This document shows, in pieces, positions 31,698 through 40,500 of a stretch of DNA of 63,151 nucleotides (the first letter of the stretch is position 1; the number at the start of each line of letters is the position of its first letter). Location of the stretch: contig BRYA01000452.1 of assembly GCA_030267965.1 (NCBI GenBank), forward strand, positions 1 through 63,151. The letters are read 5' to 3'. The position numbers and the translations under genes are program-made. Below the pieces are notes generated by a model that did no database searches, had not been told where the DNA came from, and saw nothing but the letters and a program-made list of their open reading frames with translations. The stretch comes from Triparma columacea (taxonomy: Eukaryota; Sar; Bolidophyceae; Parmales; Triparmaceae).

Positions 31698-32678
31698 TTA
31701 CAGAAATTCCAGAATGACTCTCCACATAACCTTCGGGAGTCTCTTGCGTGTCGCAGTTACCCCAAGTGTTTGCGCTTCACCGCAGTCCAGTCCCTTCCTC
31801 TTTTTTTCGTCCGTAAAGAGTGTCTTGAGGCACAGAAGAGCATTGACGCGTTCGATCACAGCGACATTGCGGTGCCACCTGTAATGGAGGAGGTCCTCAA
31901 CAGTCGGCATATTTTGATCGGCAGCGGCAGTGATTAAGGTGGTGCAATTTTCGAAGCAGTCTTCACCGATGGAAACGACAGGAGATAGAATGAGTTTCGT
32001 CAGGGCGGAGCAATCCCTGAAGGCGGCACGGCCAATCGACGTCACTCCATCTGGGATGGTGATGGCCGTGAGGGAGGAGCATTCGTCGAAGGCATGACTG
32101 TCAATCTCCGTCACTTCTTTCGGGATGTTGATGGCCGTGAGGGAGGAGCATCCAGAGAAGGCGTCCATGCCAATCGTTGTCACTCCGTCCGGGATGGTGA
32201 TGGCTGTGAGGGAGGAGCATCTGCTGAAGGCGCCATGGCTTATCGTCGTCACAGAGCCCGGGATTGTGATGGCTGTGAGGGAGGAGCAGGCAGAGAAGGT
32301 TTCGTGGGCAATTGACGTCACGCAGTCCGGGATGGTGATGGCCGTGAGAGAGGAGCATCCGTAGAAGGCGTGGAAGCCAATCGTCATCACTGAGTCCGGG
32401 ATTGTGATGGCTGCGAGGGAGGAGCATTCCTGGAAGGCTTCGTAGTCAATCATTGTCACTGAGTCTGGGATCGTGATGGATGTGAGAGAGGAGCATCTCA
32501 TGAAGGCGCTATGGCCAATCGACGTCACTCCATCCGGGATAGTGATGTCTGTGAGGGAGGAGCATCCAAAGAAGGCGTGATCCCCAATCGACGTTACTCC
32601 CTTTGCAAAAGTCACCTCTGTGAGTTCACGTTGATTAAAGAATTTCTCTTTGCCAGAGTATACTGCTGATTTGGGCAT
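31698..32678 (-). CDS. BspA-type leucine-rich repeat (LRR_5) protein, 326 aa
   Basis: The start is ATG at 32678 (MPKSAVYSGKEKFF); the frame is open further upstream but would overlap the next gene's promoter. About ten 23-residue repeats of the form SIGxxAFxxCSSLTxITIPDGVT fill residues 20-245, the TpLRR/BspA type. The C-terminal 75 residues (HYRWHRNVAVIERVNALLCL ... RLPKVMWRVILEFL) form a helical module, often found after such repeats in algal expansions. There is no signal peptide, so it is likely intracellular. Role: protein binding; the partner is unknown. The repeats are very similar at DNA level, consistent with slippage-driven expansion. Confidence 0.85.
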   Translation of the reverse strand: MPKSAVYSGKEKFFNQRELTEVTFAKGVTSIGDHAFFGCSSLTDITIPDGVTSIGHSAFMRCSSLTSITIPDSVTMIDYEAFQECSSLAAITIPDSVMTIGFHAFYGCSSLTAITIPDCVTSIAHETFSACSSLTAITIPGSVTTISHGAFSRCSSLTAITIPDGVTTIGMDAFSGCSSLTAINIPKEVTEIDSHAFDECSSLTAITIPDGVTSIGRAAFRDCSALTKLILSPVVSIGEDCFENCTTLITAAADQNMPTVEDLLHYRWHRNVAVIERVNALLCLKTLFTDEKKRKGLDCGEAQTLGVTATRKRLPKVMWRVILEFL

Positions 32679-32893
32679 TTTGGGTTGGATTTGGGAAGGA
32701 TTCGGGAAGGATGAAAGAATATAAGTCCTGATAGCGCTTGAGCTAGGATATGGCGTGAATGTTAAGATGGAGAGGAGGATTGAAAAGTTTTTGTGAAGCT
32801 TGGCCAAATTGGGCTTCAATTTATTTTTTGAACAAATCACTATAACGCTAATCAATAACTTGGATTGTGTGAACAGTTTATGAATAGTTTGCA

Positions 32894-33836
32894 ATGTCTG
32901 ATTGTGCATCAAATAGGTCCTCTCCTTCCCCTATTAGTTCCAATGTTTCCATCAAAGTCCCTCGAATGAATTTCTCAAAGTCTCTAATAAAATCAATAAT
33001 AGAAGGTAGAAAGACGGCAACTACAAGATTAGCTGATGAAAATGATCACAAATCGGATCTGCAGTTAATACATGCTGGTACACTCTTTAAGGGGACAACT
33101 GATGGACAAGTACAAGTACAGGGACAAGGAGAGGGACAAGGAGATGGACAAGTAGACGGACAAGGAGAGGGACAAGTACAGGGAGTAGCAGCAGTTGAGG
33201 GAGCAACAATAGGAGTTGTAGAGGGAGCAGCAGTGGGAGACCAAGAGCAAGGCCAAAAGGAAGGCAAAGAGGCTGTCCTAGGCAATGAGGTTGTCCAAGA
33301 CAAAGAGCAAGCGTTTGCTTTAATCAAGTGTACAGGTGAGAGGAACATGAGAGGAACGTGCATATTGAGAGGGAAGGAGATTAGCAAACTGTATTGTGAA
33401 AGTAACTCGCAAAAGTCTCCTAAAAATACAACAACCGCAACTCAAACCTCAACTCAAACCTCAACGCCTCCCCCCCCCCCTCCCCTCCCCCCCCTCCCCA
33501 ACACACCACACAAGATCGTCGTCGGATAAAGTTCTCTTCGATAACGGACGATCTCGCCTCTTTGGAGGGCTGTGATAATTCAGCCTCTCTCAAATCTCTC
33601 CTCCTAACCTTCTACCCTGACCTTACAGACTCGTCAAACCTCGACGTTTTCTACTTCTCCTTACTCACAACAGACGTCGATAACACCTTGCGAGATGCCA
33701 CCTCTATCGGGGTCACTTCTAATGATACCACCTTTAACGGGGTCACTTCTAATGATACCACCTCAACCGATGTCCCCTCCACCAATATCCCCTCCACCGT
33801 TACCTCCACCCTCAATACCACTTCCCTCCTCCCCCC
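32894..33836 (+). CDS. ASCH-domain protein, two exons seen, 3' end lost in an assembly gap
   Basis: Exon 1 is 32894-33335 (donor GTGAGA). Exon 2 starts at 33515, joins as IKCTDRRRIKF, and stays open to the gap at 33837. The pieces of an ASCH (PUA-like) fold appear in order: NFSKSLIKSIIEGRKTATTR, HAGTLF, then FALIKCT, ITDDLASLEGCD and SLKSLLLTFYPDL. The GRKTxTTR motif is the ASCH signature. ASCH proteins bind RNA or act on modified nucleosides (the E. coli relative YqfB is an amidohydrolase). An unusual 60-residue insert of (GQ/GE/GD)n followed by Val/Gly/Ala-rich sequence splits the domain. After the domain, two 30-bp repeats (33709-33768) encode GVTSNDTT. The true C-terminus is unknown; a fusion to the following HDAC is possible. 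Confidence 0.7.
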
Positions 33837-33874
33837 NNNNNNNNNNNNNNNNNNNNNNNNNNNNNNNNNNNNNN
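33837..33874. other. Assembly gap (38 N) between C homopolymers
   Basis: A C run precedes the gap and a longer C run follows at 33900-33914. The gap falls between the ASCH gene and the first sure exon of the HDAC, so the ends of both gene models are uncertain. Confidence 0.95.
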
Positions 33875-33923
33875 CCACTCCTCGTCACTACCCCCCAACC
33901 CCCCCCCCCCCCCCTCCGCAGTA

Positions 33924-35464
33924 ATGCTTGCCAGCCTCCTCCGTACTTACCTCCTCCCTCCCCTAATAAAGATGGGCGTAATCCGTCCTTACAAACCCAT
34001 GAAGGCCAGCCTAGTCCACCTCTCAAAGTTTCACGACCCCGACTACCTCTCCCTCCTCCAGTCGGGTCCCCCCCCCTCCCTTTCACCCAAGGAGTCCCTC
34101 GATCTCCTGGACTCTTACAACCTCGTCGACGACTGCGAGCTCCCCCCCACCCCGTCAGGTCTCAAGGTCCTCTGGAACTACGTAACCTCAGTAGCCGGGG
34201 CTTCAATACACGCCGCCTCTCTCCTCACGCCCTACGGCTCAACCCCCAAGCGGGACAGCGCGGGTAGGCCCGTCAGGGACGTCAGGGTAGCGCTGAACTG
34301 GGGGGGGGGAAGGCACCACGCTAGGCTGGACGGGGCCGGGGGGTTCTGCTACGTTAACGACGCGGTTTTGGCGGCGCAGTATATGAGGAGGAAGTTCGGG
34401 AAGGTGCTTTACCTTGATATTGACATACACCACGCGGACGGGGTGGAGGAGGCGTTTAGGGGGAGCTGGAGGGTTGTTACTGTAAGCCTCCACAAGTTCC
34501 ACCAGGGTTTCTTCCCAGGGACCGGGGAGGCGGGGGTAGGGAGCGGGGGGGCTGAGCTCAACATCCCCCTACCCGACGGCGTAACGGACGCCGACTTCAA
34601 GCCGTTCTACGAGAGCGTTTTCGACACCGTTTTCACAATCAACGAAACGCACTGCAGGGGAGGGGCATTCAAGGCCGTAGTCCTGGCCGTGGGGGCGGAC
34701 GGACTTCACGGGGACCCGGTCGTCGGAAGGGACGGCTGGTCGCTGTCCACCCACGGCCTCGCGGGGGCGGTGGCTCACACGGCCCGGAGGTGCAGGGAGA
34801 TGAAGGTACCGCTACTGGTACTGGGGGGGGGAGGGTACGATGACGTTAACGCGACTAGGGCTTTCGGGATTTGCACCGTCGCGGCATGCGAGGGGGTCAA
34901 GGTGAGGGATGGAGGGGGGGGGAGATGAAAACGATTCACAAAAGGAAGGGGGGAAAAGGTTTTCGCTCACTCCCACCGCGCCGGCGCCTCGCCCCCCTGA
35001 TTCCCCCACACCCCAACAAAACGCAGCCTGGCGTTCTCTCCCGCCTCCCCCCAGGTGCCCCGGAGGGTGAGTACTTCCACCGTTACGGCCCAACATTCTC
35101 GCTCCACACCTCCCCCACGGAGAGGGGTACGTACGGGGGTACGGACGTTGGGAGGGGGAGGAGGAGGGTGGAGGGGGGGATGGAGGACGCTAGGGGGGTG
35201 CTGGGGGGGTGGAAGAGGATCGTTGAAGGGAAAGTTGACGGAGGGTTCAGGTATGATGAGGAGGGGGGGGGAGAGGAGGGGAACGAGGACGGAGAGATGA
35301 GCAAGGACGGAATGAGCGTGAACGGAGAGCTGGGAAAAGACACCAAACCACGAGCACAGGATACTAGTGATGACGGTGGTGATAACGATGATTACGATGA
35401 CGCTGACGAGAATCCGAACGCCGCTTTAAGTGCCTCCTCAAATACAGACAAGGATGCAGAATAA
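33924..35464 (+). CDS. Class I histone deacetylase (HDAC8/RPD3-like), two exons, N-terminus uncertain
   Basis: Exons are 33924-34901 and 35027-35464. Just before the ATG at 33924 is CCGCAG TA, a good acceptor, so the ATG may be internal to an exon. About 30 residues of the usual N-terminus are missing and may lie in or before the gap. Catalytic residues are all visible: the rim Asp in VDDCELPP, the His pair in GGGRHHARLDGAGGFCYVND, the zinc ligands Asp and His in DIDIHHADGV and Asp in GADGLHGDP, and the transition-state Tyr in GGGGYDD. Exon 2 adds the end of the domain (EGEYFHRYGPTFSLHT) and a long acidic tail. A nuclear lysine deacetylase is expected. A 14-residue basic insert (TPKRDSAGRPVRDV) precedes the His pair. 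Confidence 0.85.
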
Positions 35465-35562
35465 GCTCCAAAGTCTGGGAACAAAGACTAGAACCAAAAA
35501 CCACATTTATTTCATGAAAACAACATCGTCTATAAATAACTATTCTATCTAAACCTAATCTG

Positions 35563-37760
35563 CTAGTCCCACCATCTCCGATGCATCGTACCACCTGCCG
35601 TCACATCTTTGTCGCAGTGCCTGCACGTCTTCATAATGAGGTCCTTCTTCTTTAGATCTGTGTTCCTCCTTCCCAGAGTATGCTGCCACCGGTACTCAAC
35701 GAACTTCCAGGTGAGAACGTCCAGCTCCGTCGGCTCCCCATTCTTGTGCCATTCCGCCCCGTCTTCGCTTGGCATGAGGAGGGCCTTGTACTGGTCCCAG
35801 AACTTGCGGACCTTGCCCATCCCGGGCCACTGGTTCTCGCGGGGGGGCCACGTCCGGAACCACTTATGGTGGCTGTGCATCTCCTCGTCCACCATCCTCT
35901 CCAGCTCCTTCCTCCCGTCTTCCCGGCACCCCCCCGCGACCTCGGAGCAGAACATGCCGATAACCTGCCTCATGGGTTTCTCGTACCTCCACTTATCTGG
36001 GTACCTGTCCGCGCCCAGCAGTTGCATGAGCTGAACGGTGCTGTCCTGCGCCACGTAGAAGTCCTTGTACGTGTCCCCAATCATGAACCCGTTCGTGTTC
36101 ATCTCCTCCATCCAGACCTTCCCCTGGTTGTCGAAGGCAAAGTCGGGGCTAAGGAACACGAACCTTCTGTAGCGTTTAATGTCGGAGACGGACCCGTCGA
36201 ACATTTCCCACTCCCGGGCCTTGACGCTGGCCAGCCCGCTCATTATGTTTATCGTAATTTGGTCCTCCACTTGCGACCACATGTCCTTCTTCCACTCAAC
36301 CTTTTCGTCAGTGCCGTTGAAGGCAAGTTTGTCCTCCCAAAGCGCTCCCAGCGTCTTCTTGGGGTACGGCCTGACCAAGTGCGAGGAGTGGCACCCTGGC
36401 CCCAAGGGCATCTTCACGTGCATGCATAAGTCGTCCATCGTCTCGACCTCCGGGCTGTAGTTCACCGTGCTGATCTTGGGGAACCCGTGCTCCAGAACGT
36501 ATATCCTCAAGGGGTCGAGGGACATGAGGATGGACCACACCCGCACGTCGAACTTCCTCTTCGCGTAGACGGCTGGGTTCCTGACGTACTCCTGGAGAGT
36601 CCACTTGCCGCTTGGGAATTTGTGGCCAGCCCAGTTGGCGATGCCGTTCCTGTCGCTCACGTCCTCCTTTTCCACCATGAGCATCTTGATCCCCCGGCCC
36701 AAGAAGGACTCCTGGGGCTTGAAGATCCACAACTGGGGCCACTGCTGCTCTTCGTACTTGCTGGTGAGGCTGTACACGTAGTTTGAGAACTTCTTTATTC
36801 CCCCTTCTACATGCAGCGTCTTCTTGTCCCGTTCGAAGTTGAAGGCGCGCTTGGTGAAGGAGCAGATCTCGTCTCCGAGCTTGTGATCCCTGTGCCTCTT
36901 CAAGCAGGCATCTTGCACCCTCGCGAGCGACGGTTTGAGACCCAGGTACTCCCTGACCCCGGGTATGCTGCTCACGATTGCCCCGTCCTTTATCTTCTCC
37001 GAGTGGTACTTCTCCCTCTCCTCGTCCCCGAATACGTCGAAGGTCTGGTCCCAGATGAAGTCGTATCGAGTCTTAGCGTCACGAGCCTTGCACATGCCGA
37101 GGTCTGAGAGAGCACCTTGGATCGAATTATGGAAGTCGTGCCTTCGACCCACTTTAAATCTGTCCCGGGAGGGCAGTGGGGGGGGCAATGGGGGGGTGTT
37201 ATGGGGTGAGAGAGAGCCTGGGCGACCCAGACAGATGCTACCCACCTGTATGACGATCTCCTGTACTTGGTGTCTTTGCATCTTTCCTTCTTTTCCTCGA
37301 CTTTCACGACCTTCACGGCCCCCTTTTTTTTGTTCATGTGGCTCAGACCCTGAGGATTAAGGTGAATGTTACCAATATTAAACTGCCCGGTCGGTATTCG
37401 GGGTATTCGGGGTAAGTTAAGTGGCATAGTGTCATGCAATGGGTCTCCGTCCAAATTGGTCCCATCGTAGGCCTCGTCATGCAATGGGTCTCCGTCCAAA
37501 TCGGTCCCATCGTAGGCCTCCCTGTCTTCCAATTCCCTGTCATGATAACTATCAACCTGTTGAACGTCTGCGCTCTTCTCATTTTCTTCTTCATTGGAAT
37601 GCATTCTAAGGTGCACAAAATGCATGTTAAAGAAGACGAGGCAACCCGCGGCTATCAGCAGCAAGCGAAGCCGCTTGTGCGTCAGCATGAATTCAACAGA
37701 GTTTTTTTGCTGAAAATCAAGCAAATCGGGAATGCTTGGGGACTTATTTTTGGTCGTCAT
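35563..37760 (-). CDS. Tubulin-tyrosine-ligase-like protein with N-terminal membrane anchor, two exons, 703 aa
   Basis: Exons are 37760-37246 (donor GTGGGT, the only one of this kind here) and 37159-35563, joined as YRRSSYR-FKVGRR. Start is ATG 37760. The TTL ATP-grasp core is clear: WIFKPQESFLGRGIKML (ATP-binding lysine), WTLQEYVRNP, KFDVRVWSILMSL and VWMEEMNTNGFMIG (metal-binding Glu and Asn). TTLL enzymes add Tyr, Glu or Gly to tubulin or other proteins. Unusually, residues 33-55 (LRLLLIAAGCLVFFNMHFVH) form a type-II membrane anchor, and a 15-residue unit EAYDGTDLDGDPLHD is repeated twice (45-bp repeat, 37431-37520). The C-terminus ends in a CRHCDKD mini-motif. With a lumenal catalytic domain the substrate may not be tubulin. 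Confidence 0.8.
37431..37520. repeat. 45-bp tandem repeat, two copies, coding
   Basis: Two copies start at 37431 and 37476 and differ at a single visible base (ATTGG/ATCGG). They encode the repeated 15 residues in the TTL-like protein, just after its membrane anchor. Confidence 0.9.
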
Positions 37761-37933
37761 TTTCTGCTCATCGCTGCAATCTACATACAATCTTTGATTC
37801 TAGTTTGAGTTAATATTCGCGGTGGTTACAATCTTGTGTAGTATTCACACCAAATACTCCCTCCTTCAAATTTTAGTGCTGCATCCACAAAGAACCCACA
37901 AGAAAGCCACCACAGAATTGCCATAAAAAGCAA

Positions 37934-38947
37934 ATGGGGAAGTCAGGGAGACAAAAACAAGCCGCACGGCCAAATGGCTCCAAGTTTGGGGGTGGTAAAG
38001 AGGAAGGTCTCGTCTGCGGTATCCCTGTTAGAATGTGGGACTTTGAGCAATGTGATCCCAAGCGTTGCACTGGTCAGAGGCTGGCTCGGAGGGGTTTGAT
38101 AAAGGCGATGAATTTGAAGCAGCCGTTCAAAGGAATCGTTCTTTCTCCTAACGGCACCAAGTCGGTGTCCCCTGCTGATGGCATGATAATGGCAAAGGAT
38201 GGCCTCTCCGTAATTGACTGCAGCTGGGCTCGCCTCGACGAGATCCCCTTCAAGCAGATGAAGAGCGGGGAGCACCGGCTCCTCCCTTTCCTCGTCGCTG
38301 TCAACCCCGTGAACTACGGGAAGCCCAGCAAGCTAAGTTGCGCAGAGGCTGCGGCCGCCTGTCTCTGCATCTGCGGTCGTCGTGACGCAGCTGAGACCGT
38401 CATGGCGGAGTTCGGATGGGGAGAGGAGTTCTTCAAAATCAATGCCGAGCTTCTGGAGCTGTACGAGCAGTGCGTGGACAGCGCTGACGTGGTGGAGAAG
38501 CAGAATCAGTGGCTCGCCAAGGTGGAGAAGGAGGCGGAGGATAGGAAGTTGGGAAATTGCGTTGTTGGGGCAGGGGGGGGGGGGATCGTATTCGAAAGGA
38601 ATGGGGGGGGTTGGAAACGGGAGCTTGCGGGGGGGGGCGAGGGGGAGGAAGGGGAATGGGAGAGGGGGGGGGGGAGGGAAGAGGAGGAGGAGGAGGGGGG
38701 GGAAGAGGAGGAGGTTGAAACGTTAACCAACACACTCGCAGAGATGGCGCACGGTATGCCAGGGGAATTACCACCTTCTGATGATGAATATGAGGAGTAC
38801 GATAGTGAAGAAGACGGACCGAAGATGGATAAATTTGGGAACTACATTCAAGATGATCTTGATCCTGATGATGATGCTGATGCTGATGCTGATAGCGAGG
38901 ACGAGATGCCCAAGATGGACAAATTCGGGAACTTCATCGTTGACTGA
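37934..38947 (+). CDS. TSR3: Tsr3, 18S rRNA aminocarboxypropyltransferase, 337 aa
   Basis: A single exon from ATG 37934. The N-terminal RLI-like part has the diagnostic MWDFEQCDPKRCTGQRLAR. The catalytic SPOUT-like part follows (VIDCSWARLDEIPF, RLLPFLVAVNPVNYGKPSKL, CSEAA-type helix as LSCAEAAAACLCICG, WGEEFFKINAELLELY). The enzyme transfers the acp group from SAM to the hypermodified uridine of 18S rRNA during late 40S maturation. The C-terminal 130 residues are acidic and Gly-rich, and end in two copies of the peptide PKMDKFGN (Y/F) I. It diverges from the TTL-like gene and meets the UBA gene with only 42 bp between stops. Confidence 0.92.
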   Translation: MGKSGRQKQAARPNGSKFGGGKEEGLVCGIPVRMWDFEQCDPKRCTGQRLARRGLIKAMNLKQPFKGIVLSPNGTKSVSPADGMIMAKDGLSVIDCSWARLDEIPFKQMKSGEHRLLPFLVAVNPVNYGKPSKLSCAEAAAACLCICGRRDAAETVMAEFGWGEEFFKINAELLELYEQCVDSADVVEKQNQWLAKVEKEAEDRKLGNCVVGAGGGGIVFERNGGGWKRELAGGGEGEEGEWERGGGREEEEEEGGEEEEVETLTNTLAEMAHGMPGELPPSDDEYEEYDSEEDGPKMDKFGNYIQDDLDPDDDADADADSEDEMPKMDKFGNFIVD

Positions 38948-38989
38948 AGAGACGGCCCCTTTTTAACAAAACAAACAATATTCGCACCT

Positions 38990-40321
38990 TTACCCTCCCC
39001 CTTTCCCCACCCCTCCACCTCCTCCACCTTTGTTTCCCCCCCCCTTCTTGCTCCCCCCCGCCTCCCCTTTCTTTTTCTGGCTGCTCTTCTTTCCTGTCTT
39101 CCCCTTCTTCTCCCCTCCGATAACTCCCTTCGCCGCATCCCTCGCACTCATCATATTCGCCAATCCCGCCCTGCTCGCCATCCTCGACGCCTGCAACCGC
39201 GAGCCCTGAGCCGAGTGCCTCGCCATGAGCCCCTGCTGTTTGTTCTTCTGCATCCCCTTTGAGGCCGCCATGTGGTAGTGCGAGCCGGCATGATGGATGT
39301 TCTCCCTCTTCCTGGAGTTGTCAGCCACGTCCTGCTTGCGAACGTACTGGCCGGCCATGGCCTTGCTGTTGCCCTTCGCCTTATTCATTTCCTTGTTGAG
39401 CAAGCGGTGCTCCCGCTCGTGCGCTCGGAGCTCTGCAAGCCTGGACTCAATCTCATTCACCCCGGCCTCGAGCACCTGCTGCATGAGGGTCTTCCCCATT
39501 GATATGCTAGCGTCGCTATCCTCGCCTTCGTTGGCGTTGGCTACGCTCGAAGGCGTGATACCCTTGGCTATCAGTTTTGACTGCAGTCTGGAGTGGATGT
39601 CCTTCTTGTCAGAGTTGTGCTTGGAGGAGTTGGGGCGGATGGGAGGCGGTCGGGGTGGGAGCTTCCTGCCATCCAACTCCTCCTCCTCCTCCTCCTCCGC
39701 TTTCGCTCCCTCCAGCCCCCCGGCAACAGATGCCAGAAGTTGCTGATTCTCCAAAATATAGGCATCCAAAACTGCGTCCAAAACTGCCTCCTCGTCCACC
39801 TCCGGTGGAGCCGGAAGCTTGGCTATAGTAGGAACAGTCGATGCAACGAGGGTGCCACTCCCCCCCCCCTCCCCTTCCCCACAAGACGAATCAGTATCCG
39901 CCTCACTGTCTGTGTCATCATTGAAACCATCAAAGGCCCCGACGTTAGCCTCACCCTCATCACTACTACTATCATACCCCAATATTCCCATATCGTAGCC
40001 ACTTCTACCCCCCCGCGCCCCCCCAACCTCCGTCTCCCCAACAGTGGAGGCAGCCCTCTGCTGGGTCATTAACCACTCCAGTGCTCCATTGAGGTCACCT
40101 CCCGAATTTTCTAATGCTATAAGGGCCATAGTCTCATCCATCTTATAGTCCACAATGAGGGCGTATAAACTCGCTGAAAACTCGTCAATAGCTGAAAATT
40201 CGGGCTCAATTGCCATGCTGTAGATGTCCTGTGGGTCCACGTCACCCTCCACGTCTCCAACTCCCTCCTCGTCGTCATCTAAATACTTCTTCTTGCCTTT
40301 GATGCCTTTGTTATCTTCCAT
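38990..40321 (-). CDS. UBA-like domain protein, basic low-complexity tail, 443 aa
   Basis: A single exon from ATG 40321. Residues 50-95 carry a helical UBA-like segment (DEFSASLYALIVDYKMDETM, ALIALENSGGDLNGALEWLM), with the conserved Gly-Asp-x-x-x-Ala helix start. Acidic/Ser stretches (DSSSDEGEAN) follow, then a helical region with ESRLAELRAHEREHRLLNKE, and a Lys/Gly-rich C-terminus. Apart from the ubiquitin-associated domain I do not recognise the protein. It is divergent from the gene at 40501 (179 bp). Confidence 0.65.
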   Translation of the reverse strand: MEDNKGIKGKKKYLDDDEEGVGDVEGDVDPQDIYSMAIEPEFSAIDEFSASLYALIVDYKMDETMALIALENSGGDLNGALEWLMTQQRAASTVGETEVGGARGGRSGYDMGILGYDSSSDEGEANVGAFDGFNDDTDSEADTDSSCGEGEGGGSGTLVASTVPTIAKLPAPPEVDEEAVLDAVLDAYILENQQLLASVAGGLEGAKAEEEEEEELDGRKLPPRPPPIRPNSSKHNSDKKDIHSRLQSKLIAKGITPSSVANANEGEDSDASISMGKTLMQQVLEAGVNEIESRLAELRAHEREHRLLNKEMNKAKGNSKAMAGQYVRKQDVADNSRKRENIHHAGSHYHMAASKGMQKNKQQGLMARHSAQGSRLQASRMASRAGLANMMSARDAAKGVIGGEKKGKTGKKSSQKKKGEAGGSKKGGGNKGGGGGGVGKGGG

Positions 40322-40500
40322 CGTGTAGTCTCAACTTGGCAAAGAAAATGAGCTTTGGAAGCTTGATTCAGTCGGGTTTCAGGCCCCCGGCCGAATTGCT
40401 CAACTGGCTGAAAATCTATTGCCGACCAGCGGTTTCTGCCTCACTTTCTGACCAGCGTAATTCCTGTTAAACCCCTCCCTCTGTCGTTAGACGAAGCACG

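Noticed and set aside
31698..32912. A longer LRR protein starting near 32912
   Set aside because: The extension overlaps the start of the divergent ASCH gene and is not LRR-like; MPKSAVYSG at 32678 is the natural start.
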